From: Mesocentrotus franciscanus
Lineage: Eukaryota > Echinodermata > Echinoidea > Camarodonta > Strongylocentrotidae
Reading direction: 5' to 3'
DNA length: 64,000 nt
Assembly: GCA_037976565.1 (NCBI GenBank)
Contig: CP137684.1
Coordinates: 23,262,233-23,326,232 of the forward strand
The translations under genes and the position numbers were made by a program. Each line of letters opens with the position of its first letter. Position 1 is the stretch's first letter. The notes beneath the pieces are model-generated. The model saw nothing but the letters and a program-made list of their open reading frames with translations, was not told where the DNA came from and made no database searches. This document shows positions 37,255 to 47,900 of this stretch, one piece after another.

Positions 37255-38726
37255 GGTATCACAGGCCATATGCAAGCCCTCTTCTCTATGTCATTAAAGG
37301 TTCAAAGACTCAATTAAACTGCCATTGGATATTCGATTTGAATTGTTAGACCAACTTGGATGTGAAGTGTGGAGATATGAAGATTTGAGTCAAATTGAAA
37401 TATTTCACAGAACATTTCTCAGGTCAGCGTTGTGTGTAAATAAATTTACACCAGATTGTATGGTATATGGAGAAACTGGGAATTAAGGCATGTTTAGCTA
37501 ACGGTATCAAACATCGAATGGTTATAGTTTCTGGTTAAGAATAGTAAAAGGTTCCCCTATAAGTATTCAGTCAAATTTTATTTTTTGCAAAGGTTAATTA
37601 GTCAGACTGTAGATATGTCTAATTATTTCAAGTGGTTATCTTGTATTGAAAAATATTGAACCACGCTGTTCCTCTTGTCTGGCTAAAGCACGGGAAGGAT
37701 TTAGCAATAGTTGGATACTGAGCACTCTGAAGTTGAGATTAAACGATCATTTTCAAAACAAGATGACTGTGATGGCAACAGTGCATGCCAAAATTATAGG
37801 ATCTTTAAAAATTATTCTCTTTGAAAGGTATTTAGAGAATAACATTGCTCAGCCGTTTTAAATGTAGGTCACACCGTTTACCAATTAATAATAACAGATT
37901 CAAAGAAGCTTTTAATGAAATTAGTATAGAATGCCCATGTTGTGATATGCATTAGTCTGGTGATGAATACCATTATGTTTTTGTTTGCCCTTTTTTCAGA
38001 AAAGAAAGAGAGTTATATTTAGGTCGTAAAGTAATAGTTAAACGCCCTTGCACATTAATAGACATGTTGAATTTATTTTTATATTCCGGTACAGGACAGC
38101 TGAAGAAATTAGTACTCTTCTTAAGGATAATAATGTCATATTTTGCTGGTCTAAATAAATCTGAACATGCAATCCAATCATAATCATGTCACCCATAAAA
38201 AGGAATGTTGTAGTACAGTCTTGCTGTACGTCAAGTATAGTTTTGTTTGTTTGTTTGTTTATCTTATTGCATTATATTCCATTATGTTTTTGTTTGTCCT
38301 TTGGAAAGCAAAGAGTGATTTAGGTTTTTCTTTCTAGGGACAATATTATGCCGTATTTTTAGTCTGCATGCACCCAATCACAATAACATGCAATCCAATC
38401 ACATCTCACTTTTTTAACTGATAATTTTTTTAGATAGTTAGCAGTGTTTTGTTGTTTGTATTTATATTGCTCATGTGGAATTCTCCACTTTTCATGTATA
38501 CTTGCCATATTTGTTTAATATTGTATTTTTGTGTAGCATATAGCCTAGGTTTAGATCATTCCTATTTATCGTTATATACATTTGTATTTTTTTTTTTGTA
38601 TTCTGTATTCTTTGTATTATTATGCTACGTTTGTATTCTTTATTATGTATCATTACCATGACATGTAAATGTGTTGTACTCTCATACCCCAGAAGGGGTC
38701 GCAAGAGTCAATAAATTCTATTCTAT
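37255..38726 (+). mobile_element. Non-LTR retrotransposon (LINE) 3' fragment
   Basis: Interrupted frames read as the C-terminal region of LINE ORF2: LPLDIRFELLDQLGCEVW, IEIFHRTFLRSAL, NKFTPDCMVYGE, then CPCCDM and GDEYHYVFVCPFFRKERELY, a C-x-x-C...H...C knuckle. Stops and frameshifts show it is dead. The 3' end carries GGGGTCGCAAGAGTCAATAA followed by ATTCTATTCTAT, a typical short tail repeat. It is 5'-truncated, as usual for LINEs. Confidence 0.8.
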
Positions 38727-38924
38727 GCATAATGTAGTCTTCTTTCAACGGTTGATCTCATTTCATGTAATGGACCAAAATGTACTGTTTTCAATGGGTC
38801 ATCACAATAGAACGAACGGGAGCGAACGGTGGAGTCATACATCAAAATAAAGAAGAAAATCGAATTTGTCTGCCTAAAAAATGATTTTCACCCGGGCTAG
38901 ACAGGGTCTACAACTAATATTACG

Positions 38925-39278
38925 TTGAAATATGAATATAAATGGAACGAAATATGGACAATTTTCAACAATAATCATGTCAAAACTCGCCTTGTCGTTG
39001 GCCGATTTTCGAGATTTTTACACCCATTGAGAGCTGAATTCCTAGACTATCACAACATCAGAGTGTATGTCGCATGTGATGACGCTAACAACATGCAGGG
39101 ACATGTGTATAGAGCTAGCTATATGAACACGCGATTCCTTATGACTGGACTGTCGATGTTCCCACATAGAGAGGGCCAGTTCAGAGCGGCATCGCGCATG
39201 GGACATCAAAGTCCGGAGATAGCGACCAGGGTGACCTCGTTGCGTAAGAGGTCGTTTTGTTTTTCGTTGGACCCCTAA
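38925..39278 (+). CDS. Hypothetical open frame, 117 codons
   Basis: MKYEYKWNEIWTIFNNNH at the start and SLRKRSFCFSLDP at the end. It is longer than chance expectation in this AT-rich DNA, with a fairly even composition. There are no recognised motifs and no promoter or splice context, and the opposite strand is also largely open. It may be a fragment of an unrecognised repeat. Confidence 0.2.
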   Translation: MKYEYKWNEIWTIFNNNHVKTRLVVGRFSRFLHPLRAEFLDYHNIRVYVACDDANNMQGHVYRASYMNTRFLMTGLSMFPHREGQFRAASRMGHQSPEIATRVTSLRKRSFCFSLDP

Positions 39279-39279
39279 T

Positions 39280-40120
39280 CCCGCATAATCCCGCCCTGAG
39301 TGATAGGAAAAGCCCTAGGGGCAGAGTGCCCACTCCTTGTTTTCTAGCTCCATGATTGACTTCATCATACATGTAGTACATGTATGTCAAGGATTCTGTA
39401 TGTAACATGTGGCATTTACTTGCTACGATTGCTGAGTATACATGATACCAGGACATGTATAAAGATAAAGACATTTTAGCATATTTACAAGTACTGTATA
39501 ATGTTTTAAATAACCTTCGTATTCCGTGGATATATACCTGATGAGTCTTTTCCACAAAACCCTAAATGTACATTTCAAAATGCAATAGAGTATTGATGAT
39601 AATTGATTATGATATGTTTGGTATGAATTATTCAATATCTTAAATTTATGCTCCATTTGCCACTTGCTGTTCTAGTTCCAAACGTTTGAATTAAAACTGC
39701 TCAGTCAAAATTCATTTTCCGTGTTTATATTGCAGAGTTGAGTAGTTAACTAGGGATTATTGTCAATGATCAATACTTAAAATTCCTTGTAGTAATACAG
39801 TAGCAGGAGCCCTTATATCACCTGCATGAATTTCAACAAGAAATGGCAGAATGTGTGTGATATTAAGGGGAGATGGAGGGGTAAAGAGAGAGAGAGAGAG
39901 GGGGGATGGGGAAGGGGCGAGGAAGACTACTTCAACGTGTTCGTAAGTGGAAAGTATATAGTAACTTTAGTGCAATCTTTAATCCCTACTACATACAATG
40001 TACGAGATAATTAAACCTCAAAGAATATTAAATATATAATATCCATTTTTAGCTTTAGATTAAAGAGAATAGCTTATTAATAATTTAAAAGGCACTTAGT
40101 AGAAACAAATTGACGTGTGT
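39280..40120. other. No gene recognised
   Basis: Unremarkable AT-rich DNA with a GA-rich patch at 39885-39920. Confidence 0.35.
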
Positions 40121-40980
40121 TAATATTGTTGCATTTTCGCTTCCCACGGAGTGAGAGTAATGTTTACAGCTCATTCTAAACAATCATTTTAATCTTATTT
40201 ATCTAACAATATAGTTATACAAAGAAGAAAAGGTGCTCTATCTTGCCATTATAATTATTTTATCCATTTATCTATTAAACAAGTAATTTTGCCGTATTTC
40301 GGTGTCCATCTCATAAAATTGCTTCACACAATAAAATCCCATATGTTTTAAACGCGCGCGGCTACGAGCCGTCACTTCGTGAAAACAAATTCAAAGCGTT
40401 CTATGTGATTTTTGTTTTCACGAAATGACGGTTATGTTTAAAGTTCAAACAGAGAAAATCAGTTTATTCTTATCAATTAAAAAATGAGCTACCAAAAGAG
40501 AAAAATGTACTCTATCTCGTAGTTTGAATTATTTTATCTGTACATCAATTAGACAAAACGTATTGCCGTATTTCGGTGTCCATCTCATGAAATTGCTTCA
40601 CACAATAAAAATCCCATATGTTTTATACGCGCGCGGCTACGAGCCGTCACTTCGTGAAAACAAAATCAAAGCGTCCTATGTAATTTGTGTTTTCACGAAA
40701 TGACGGTTGTGTTAAAAGTTCAAACAGAGAAATAAAAAAGCAGATACAGAAAGAGATAAATGTACTCTATCTCGCAGTTTGAATTATTTTATCTGTACAT
40801 CAATTAAACAAAACGTTTTGCCGTATTTAGTGTCCATTTCGGGAATTCCATCCACGAGAGAAAAATCCCGTATGTTTTACGCGCGCGGCTACGAGCCGTC
40901 ACTTCGTGAAAACAAAATCACAGCGCGTCCTTGAATTAAGTGTTTTCACGAAGTGACGGTTATGTTTACAGCTCATTTCC
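40120..40980. repeat. Three tandem ~250-275-bp units carrying paired hairpins
   Basis: Each unit contains GCGCGCGGCTACGAGCCGTC (near 40353, 40628 and 40879), immediately followed by ACTTCGTGAAAAC, and about 45-50 bp later the inverted GTTTTCACGAARTGACGG. CGGCT-ACG-AGCCG and TCAC-TTC-GTGA each fold as small hairpins and the two CCGTCAC motifs pair over the longer distance. A further single motif lies near 41155. Confidence 0.8.
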
Positions 40981-41149
40981 CCAAAAAATATCAGATATTA
41001 TGGAAATAATTAAACATAGAACTAAACATTAAGATATGTTCTTTCCCAGGATATAACATTTATTGGCCCTTGATACATTAAAGAGGTTGAGATCATGGTT
41101 TGAAACTTTGAAAGCGATTTATTCAAAACTAACTTTCTTTTAGTTGCGC

Positions 41150-41860
41150 GCTCATCCGTCACTTCGTGAAAACAGGGACGTAATGTCTCGCCTTGCATAC
41201 TGGGACAATCTTTTAGAAATTTGTGATTTATCGTCATATTCTGTATATAAAGATAATTTGAAATTCAATAAAAGATTGTTCCAATTAAGGAATCCAAGGC
41301 ATGACATAATTATATCAGTTGAAAGTAGAACTATGTGGCTTTCATTTCATGCAATAATCTAAGAAAATGAAATGTCTAGGGGTGCGTTTATCGTCTCTTG
41401 CCATAGATATGTACATATCGAACCCCACTATCGAACCATACTATACGAACGTGATTTTTGGGATGTCGCGTTTATCGTCTCTCGTCTCTTCACGATTCAA
41501 AATAAAGGCCTTGTCTCTGCGCAGCTGCATTGCGCCGTTTGACCCGGGAAGCGGATTAGCCTGGGAAGGTCCATAGAGCTATATGGGGAGGTCCGATTTG
41601 TATGTGGGGTTCAAAACAGCTTTGCGTTTATCGTGTTTCAGAAACGTGATTCTGGCTGTATGTCACATTCAAAACTGCCCATATCTAAAGACGTTTGAAA
41701 AAGGCTTTGCGTTTATCGCCTTAAAAATTTGCCTGAAAGACGTTTGAAAACGCTGATTCTAGGCAAAAATTTGGTCGATAAACGCAACCTAGGTGCGTTC
41801 CAGATCGGCTTGTAAATGAACATGTTTTTGAAGATTTTCAGCAATTACAGGCACTCGGAT
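41150..41860. repeat. Dispersed repeat with GCGTTTATCG motifs
   Basis: Shares sequence with 17.7-17.9 kb in both direct and inverted sense. GCGTTTATCG occurs four times (near 41385, 41468, 41624, 41708) and once inverted (CGATAAACGC, 41775). No coding content. Confidence 0.6.
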
Positions 41861-41865
41861 ATAGG

Positions 41866-42070
41866 TTGCCTATATATACCCCAACTCTCTCGATCTCTCT
41901 GTTAATACTTCCCCTTCCCTTCTCTCTCTCTCTTCATTGGCACTCCTTCCCCTCCTCCCTTAGTTTTTTTTCCTCTCTCCCCTTACATTTCTCTTTTCCC
42001 TCCCCTCTGTCTCTCCTTCTTGTTTCCTCACTCTGGCATTCTTCCACTATCTCACTCTATATATTCATTC
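41866..42070. repeat. Pyrimidine-rich tract
   Basis: CT-rich low-complexity DNA producing a spurious + frame (41866-42225). Confidence 0.75.
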
Positions 42071-44615
42071 CTTCAGCTAAATTCTCTCCTACGAATACGC
42101 TCATATTGCCGATAAGCTGCTGTTTCTCATTCAGAAAAATATGTCTTGCATCTTTATATTATACTTTCACTCTGTACGCATCATATTCTGTTTGTTCAAA
42201 AGAAAATCCTTCAGGTACAATTTAATGTTAATTAACATGTTGTGTTGTAAAATCAGTTTAAAGTTTTATGAGAACAATATGATGTGAGTGGTGACAATGT
42301 CTTGGGAGTTCCTGCCCTATTTCCTCACTACAGTTATGATTTTAGTGTTCATTGTACCATAGCATACATAGTACTCTTATCCTTCCTAATGGAATTGAAA
42401 ATGATCGTTTACCTCTTAAACATTGATCATTTTTCTATAATAATAATAATAATAATGATAATAATAATGATGATAATAAAATTAATAAAAAAATAAATAA
42501 TAGAAATAACATAAGCCCCTTTAGTGTAAGTTATAATTGTCCAATAATATTATTATTTTTCTTTTTCAATGTTAGTGGACTGTTCCTTTTCCCTGAACGT
42601 GACATTCAGAAATACAATCAATTGACTTTAATCTTAATATTTGATAACAAATTATTTTACGTTTTCTTTTTTGCACCTGCCTGCACATACTTTTTATCAA
42701 TAACATCTTAAATGAAAAAAAAAATAATAGCGTGAATATATTACAGTGAATTTTACCTTTTCATAAAGCTGGTCTCTATTTTCTTGACCTATAGTTTCTG
42801 CAATAACATTGAAATACCATGACAATTTATGACACGCTACAGAAAATTTCACTAGGTATGAATGATAAAAATGTCATTTGTTCATTGCGAAATTCAAGGT
42901 TGAGGTAGAACACAACATACATTGATAAGAACACCAATTTTGTTTTTCTTTTTTTTCACGCAACAGAATATAGTATTTGAGATTCCATTCTGGGGGATAT
43001 CAATTCAATATCATATTTAATACCGATCTGTTCAAAATGATAAATAATCAAAACCTTTTTTTTTCCTTGTCAATCTAAAATAAATATACTAAAGATGTCC
43101 GTGGCAGCAAAACATGTTATGTCAAAGCTGTCTACTCTCATACAAACAATTTAACAGGTTCATGAACAAAATAATTACCTTGGAAGTCCTCCAATTGATG
43201 TAAAATTGTATATAAATTCTGAATAATTTGTGCCAAATCTAAAGCAGTACCTGTATCAAAAACAAGGTAAACATTTTCACTTTGAAATATCCTCTTCACA
43301 TATGCGAATAAAATATATTTAGAGACTAATCCATGATTTGACAAACAATATCTAGAAATTATTAGACCCCATCCATAGGAAAATCACAATAAAAAAGTGA
43401 ATATTTTTTAACAAAATATAAGCTATAAATTTATTAATTATGAGCAGATGGTCGAACGAAAATAATTTTTTAAAGAAAATATGAGGTATAAATTCATTGA
43501 TTATGAGCAGATATTTATCAATAGATTTCAATAGATACAACTGAAGACCACATGTGCTGTTAGAATAAAGCCAAAAGCCATTTGAATATTTTAACGAAAG
43601 AATACTCAGCATACTCAGATTTCATTTGGAGAGGGGCCGGTGTGCGGCCGGGTGAAGCTTTCAAACCCATACGCATTTGTGTACGGGTCATTTGGGCAGT
43701 TAAGAGTGCCCCTTATTAGGACTGTGGATTAGAAAACCAAAATGATATTAAATATTTGGGATTTTCGATCTGGGATTTGCACCATGTCTCTGATCTGGCA
43801 ATTAAAGAGCGAGGTATATTATTCCGAATAAAAGTAACCCATGTTTTTAAGGCCAAGATCTAAAAGTGGGGCTAGCTGTTTTTAGGCATTTTCCAACTCA
43901 AAATAATGCCATATGTTTAGGGATTTTTTAAGATGATCCATTTGAGCGGCAGATCCCCAGATACTGTATTAGGTGAAACGATGAATATATTGAGCAAATA
44001 TGTTTTTGCCCTAAAAATAAAAATTCATACTGTTTTAAATGTCCAGGATTTTTAAATTACAAATTCTTATTGATATATATGTTGAAGATCCTTTCCGATG
44101 AAAAAAACAACTTTGAATCAATGGAAAGCTAAGTGAATGTAGAATACAATTATAAAGGAATAACAAATATCTTTCCTTTCAGTATTGCACAAAAGCAAAT
44201 TAACACTCCTCTAAATTACGGGTCAACAGGGGTCAATTTGCCGCAGTTAAGGTGACGACATAACATGTGGACCCGATCGGCTCTCCAACATTGACGAGGC
44301 GATGAGATGTGCTTAATTAATGCAAAGTCATTGTGAACATATATGCGTACTGCACATAAAACGATGTTATCAAGTCAATAGCTAGTTTTTATGTGGAAAA
44401 CCTCTGATTTTCAAAGGTTTAGATTTTGAGTTTTCAGAGAGCTGTTACTCCTCTGACAGATAAAATAGCATATGATTAGATTGGAATCTTTGGCTTAATT
44501 ATACACTTTCGGTTGACATATAATTTATCTACCGGTATTTCATTTTTCCACTTCCGCCAGGGTCTTTAACTATGGGGAATACTTAAACTTAAATGCTAAG
44601 CAAAAATAATGAATT
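42070..44615. other. Intergenic DNA downstream of the REJ gene
   Basis: An ATA/ATT microsatellite at 42437-42495. A minus-strand segment near 43179-43254 has a good acceptor (TTGATACAG) and donor (CAAG|GTAATT) and reads TALDLAQIIQNLYTILHQLE. It lies beyond the REJ stop and is not attached to any gene. Otherwise nothing is recognised. Confidence 0.35.
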
Positions 44616-44621
44616 TTTATT
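44616..44621 (-). terminator. Candidate poly(A) signal of the REJ gene
   Basis: AATAAA on the minus strand, 113 nt after the stop codon at 44734-44736. It is well placed for 3' end formation of a transcript with a short 3' UTR. Confidence 0.55.
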
Positions 44622-44733
44622 CAATACAAAAATTAAATATATGATCTATTAAAATGGGTCAACAATATAAAAGCTACCTTTGCTATTTGTTGACTTCTTT
44701 TATACTCCATGCATGCACTGTCTTGCTACAATT

Positions 44734-44988
44734 CTACCAAACTTTGTAAATTCTGATGATAAATGAACACCCTAAAACGCAAACAAACAACACTATACAA
44801 TACAAGACATAGCCTATTAAGGCATAAATCAAGAAGTCCAACCCGGTATGGTTGTGGCCACTTATCACTGGCTGGGCATCGTTGAAAAGGATGACCTGGT
44901 TTTGTGGTACAAAGATGGAGGATCCAAAGAAGGTGGTCAGGTGATTGCAGAGGCAGTGGGTTGTGGAGGGCTTCGAAAGAGGACCAAC
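44734..44988 (-). CDS. REJ gene terminal exon e15 (second half of GPS, membrane helix, stop)
   Basis: 84 codons plus TAG, phase 0. VGPLSKPSTTHCLCNHLTTF completes the GPS. It is followed by a ~30-residue extracellular linker, one hydrophobic helix beginning LDFLIYALIGYVLYCIVLF and the tail RIYKVW. The frame is only visible when entered from the splice acceptor TTCTTAACAG, because the ATG-initiated frame here is a different one. Confidence 0.9.
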   Translation of the reverse strand, partial: VGPLSKPSTTHCLCNHLTTFFGSSIFVPQNQVILFNDAQPVISGHNHTGLDFLIYALIGYVLYCIVLFVCVLGCSFIIRIYKVW

Positions 44989-47900
44989 CTGTTAAGAATG
45001 AATTAAAAAAAAACAAGTGACGTTAATGATGACTAGTACAAGGTTTGCGGCATGTAGGGACCGGGACCAGGGTGACTGTCATATATAGTTACCTTCAATC
45101 CCAATATACATTTGCTTATTTCTTATGCAGATGTGGCTATATTTCTACAAATCTCAGCTTGACCTCCTATATTTATTGAATCAATCACAACTCCTAGGCT
45201 CATTATAATTGGGGTATACAGATTAAGAAACATGATTACCATGTAAACTATACTTTGCATGTTATCAAGGAATTCATATTAAATTTCAAGCATTCCAAAA
45301 ATAAAATACAACAGCATTCAAAATTAATGCTGTACACAGCAATCAATCACTTTATATTCTTCAGAAAAAATTTCTTCAAAACTCAAAAAGAAGGTATTCG
45401 ATAAGGTCATGGCAATTAAAGACTTGTTTTCAAACTGAGTAAACTAATATCAGGCATATATTTGAAAGCAGGGAAGTGTAAACCTTATTGCTAGACTTTC
45501 AAGGAATACGTACGGTACAACCTAAATGTACACTTATGATCGACAATGGTTTAGTCCCATACCTTACATCCTGTGCTGTCCCATTGTTGCTGGTCTTCAT
45601 TCCAAAACTTGCACTGTAATGTGTGCATGAAAACAGACAGAGTGATGTTGTCATCTTCATAGTCAGGCTGATCTTCACTATCGTCTAGTCTAATCATGAT
45701 CCCATCCGCAGCTGCATAAAATAAATAATATGAACACAAACATTATTATTAGCCATTAAATTCATATAATTTAGGAGTGAAAAGATAAATTATATGAACA
45801 CGAACAATACTAAATGGTTATAATTTGGGAGTGAAAAGAAAACTGAAATAAAACTTGTTGAATATATGGATAATTATATATAATCGGCATATCTTGTTTC
45901 AAAATATTGATGAGCTATGCATATATGTTGATATTTCTCTATGTAAACAATAATTTTGTTGTTGTTGTTGTTAATATCTGAAAGGAGCTCTGAATTGATC
46001 CCAAAAAGGGCCCATTTTCAGATAAGTCCGACTTTTCAGACACCAATATGCTGCCTATATGCAGAGCCAGTGGCAGATCCAGGGAGGGGCCCTGGCCCTC
46101 CCTAGAAAAAAATAGGTAAAAATAGCCTTTTTTGTAAAAAAGAAGAAGATGGGCCCCTCCTGGCGCTCAAGGGGTGGTGGTTGAAAAAAAATAGCACTTT
46201 CCCCCCCATTAAGCAAAACAAATCAGTGCTCACAACCCCCAAGGAGCGAAAAATCGACCGCCCCTCCCCACTGAGCGGAAAATCGAACGGCACGATTTTC
46301 CAATTTTCTCTTGCCGCCGGCTGGATCCGCCCCTGTGCGGTGCATATGTTTGAAATGGGTGTTGCTCTTTGCTGTGAGCAAAAAATGCATACAAATATGA
46401 TATGGAGACAAGTGGAAAAAAATTGAAAAAAATTGTCAGTTTTGTTTCTTTTAATGCACTGCTGATCGACACACTTCCCTGTCAGAAAATAATTAGCTGA
46501 TCATCTAATCGTTTTCCTGTAAATATTCCTTTTCATAGCAAACAATTTTGAATGCAACAGCATGCATCTCCAATATGCAAAATGTCATGTTTTAGTTTTC
46601 ATTTTGTCAATATAATTGTATTAATGTAGCTATAGTGACCTGGCAAGGATAAATTTGAATTGAATCGCAAATTGTCTATTCCAAACATCATAGTCAAATG
46701 AATATTGAATAGGATACAAACTCCTGTTTTTTAAAGAAATTGTTCAGTAAAATAAATGAACATAAATCAAGTATTCTGAAGACTAACCTTTCAAGTCCAC
46801 CAAAGGGACAGTCCATGTGAAATTAGCATCAGTGTCCGGGGCCTCATTGCTGATACCCAGTGTGATAACATTTCCTACACAGCTAGTGTCTGTAATGCTG
46901 ATTCTGGCTGTACATATAGACAAGGCAACCATGGGCTCATTCTCAGATATGACTGTAAGATGCAAAGTTCTATCGTCAGGCATTGATGAATGGTCGATAA
47001 GAACAGAAGCGAAGGAATTCTTGGTGACATGGACTGAGACGGGATCTGCTGACAGAGTTTCTCCCATTGGTAGGTACACTTCGATGTCAGCAGTCAAATC
47101 ATGGACTGTATATAATTGGAATGAGTATGAAGCTATATATTTATATCTAATAATAATGGTGGCTTCTGGTACAGCGCTCATATCCATTATGCTTTAATGG
47201 TCCTGGCGCTCTGACAGTGTATACCCCAGTCATAGCTGAACAGCCAAATGTGTAGAGCTCTAGCAAAGTGGGTACCAATGACACCTGGGTGGAGAGTGGC
47301 AAATGTGGATTAATGTCTTGCCAATTAAAGGATATCGTATCAGGCTGGCATTTGAGCCCACAACCCTTTGATCATGAGTCATGTGAATAAGCCACCTTTA
47401 ATACCGCAACACCTCCACAGTGATTTAAAAGTAATATTCAATATTTACAGCATAAATATTGTCTGTTTGTAGCCAGAAGGGAATTCAGTCTGTTAAAGCA
47501 TATGAGTGAACAACGTACCTTCTGGCTCCAAATAATATGCAAAATCAATTTGATATCTTCTGTGAGCAAGAGAGCATGAACTCTTCAGAACGAAACTGTA
47601 GCAGAACGAAACTGTAGTTTCGTGGCCGAGTGGTTTATGGCGCTTGACTGGAGATGCAAAGGTTGGGGGTTCGAATCCTGACACGGCACTAATATCCTTT
47701 GGCAAGATATTAACCTGCACTTGCTACTCTCCACCCAGGTGTTAAATGGGTACCTGGTAGGATGCGACCGTCATTGTTGGTCAAACAGTTTTTGAGCGTC
47801 AAGTAACGCCTGGCTGGAATGCTCCCAAGGGAGTGGAGATTGTGCACACAGTGTGTGCGGGCAAGCACTGAATCTAATGACCGGAGTAATAGTTTATCTG

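Noticed and set aside
43179..43254. Exon-like minus-strand segment (TALDLAQIIQNLYTILHQLE)
   Set aside because: Good splice edges, but it lies beyond the REJ stop and poly(A) signal and no connecting exon was found.
44726..45016. 96-codon minus-strand frame starting MFFFNSFLTGW
   Set aside because: Different frame from the true terminal exon; reading from the acceptor at 44988 gives the GPS/transmembrane sequence.
46817..47197. 126-codon + strand frame
   Set aside because: Shadow of REJ exon e13, which is supported by phase, splice sites and family fit.
47614..47688. A functional tRNA-Ser gene
   Set aside because: Good A and B boxes, but the anticodon arm does not fold, and a SINE body and LINE-like tail follow.
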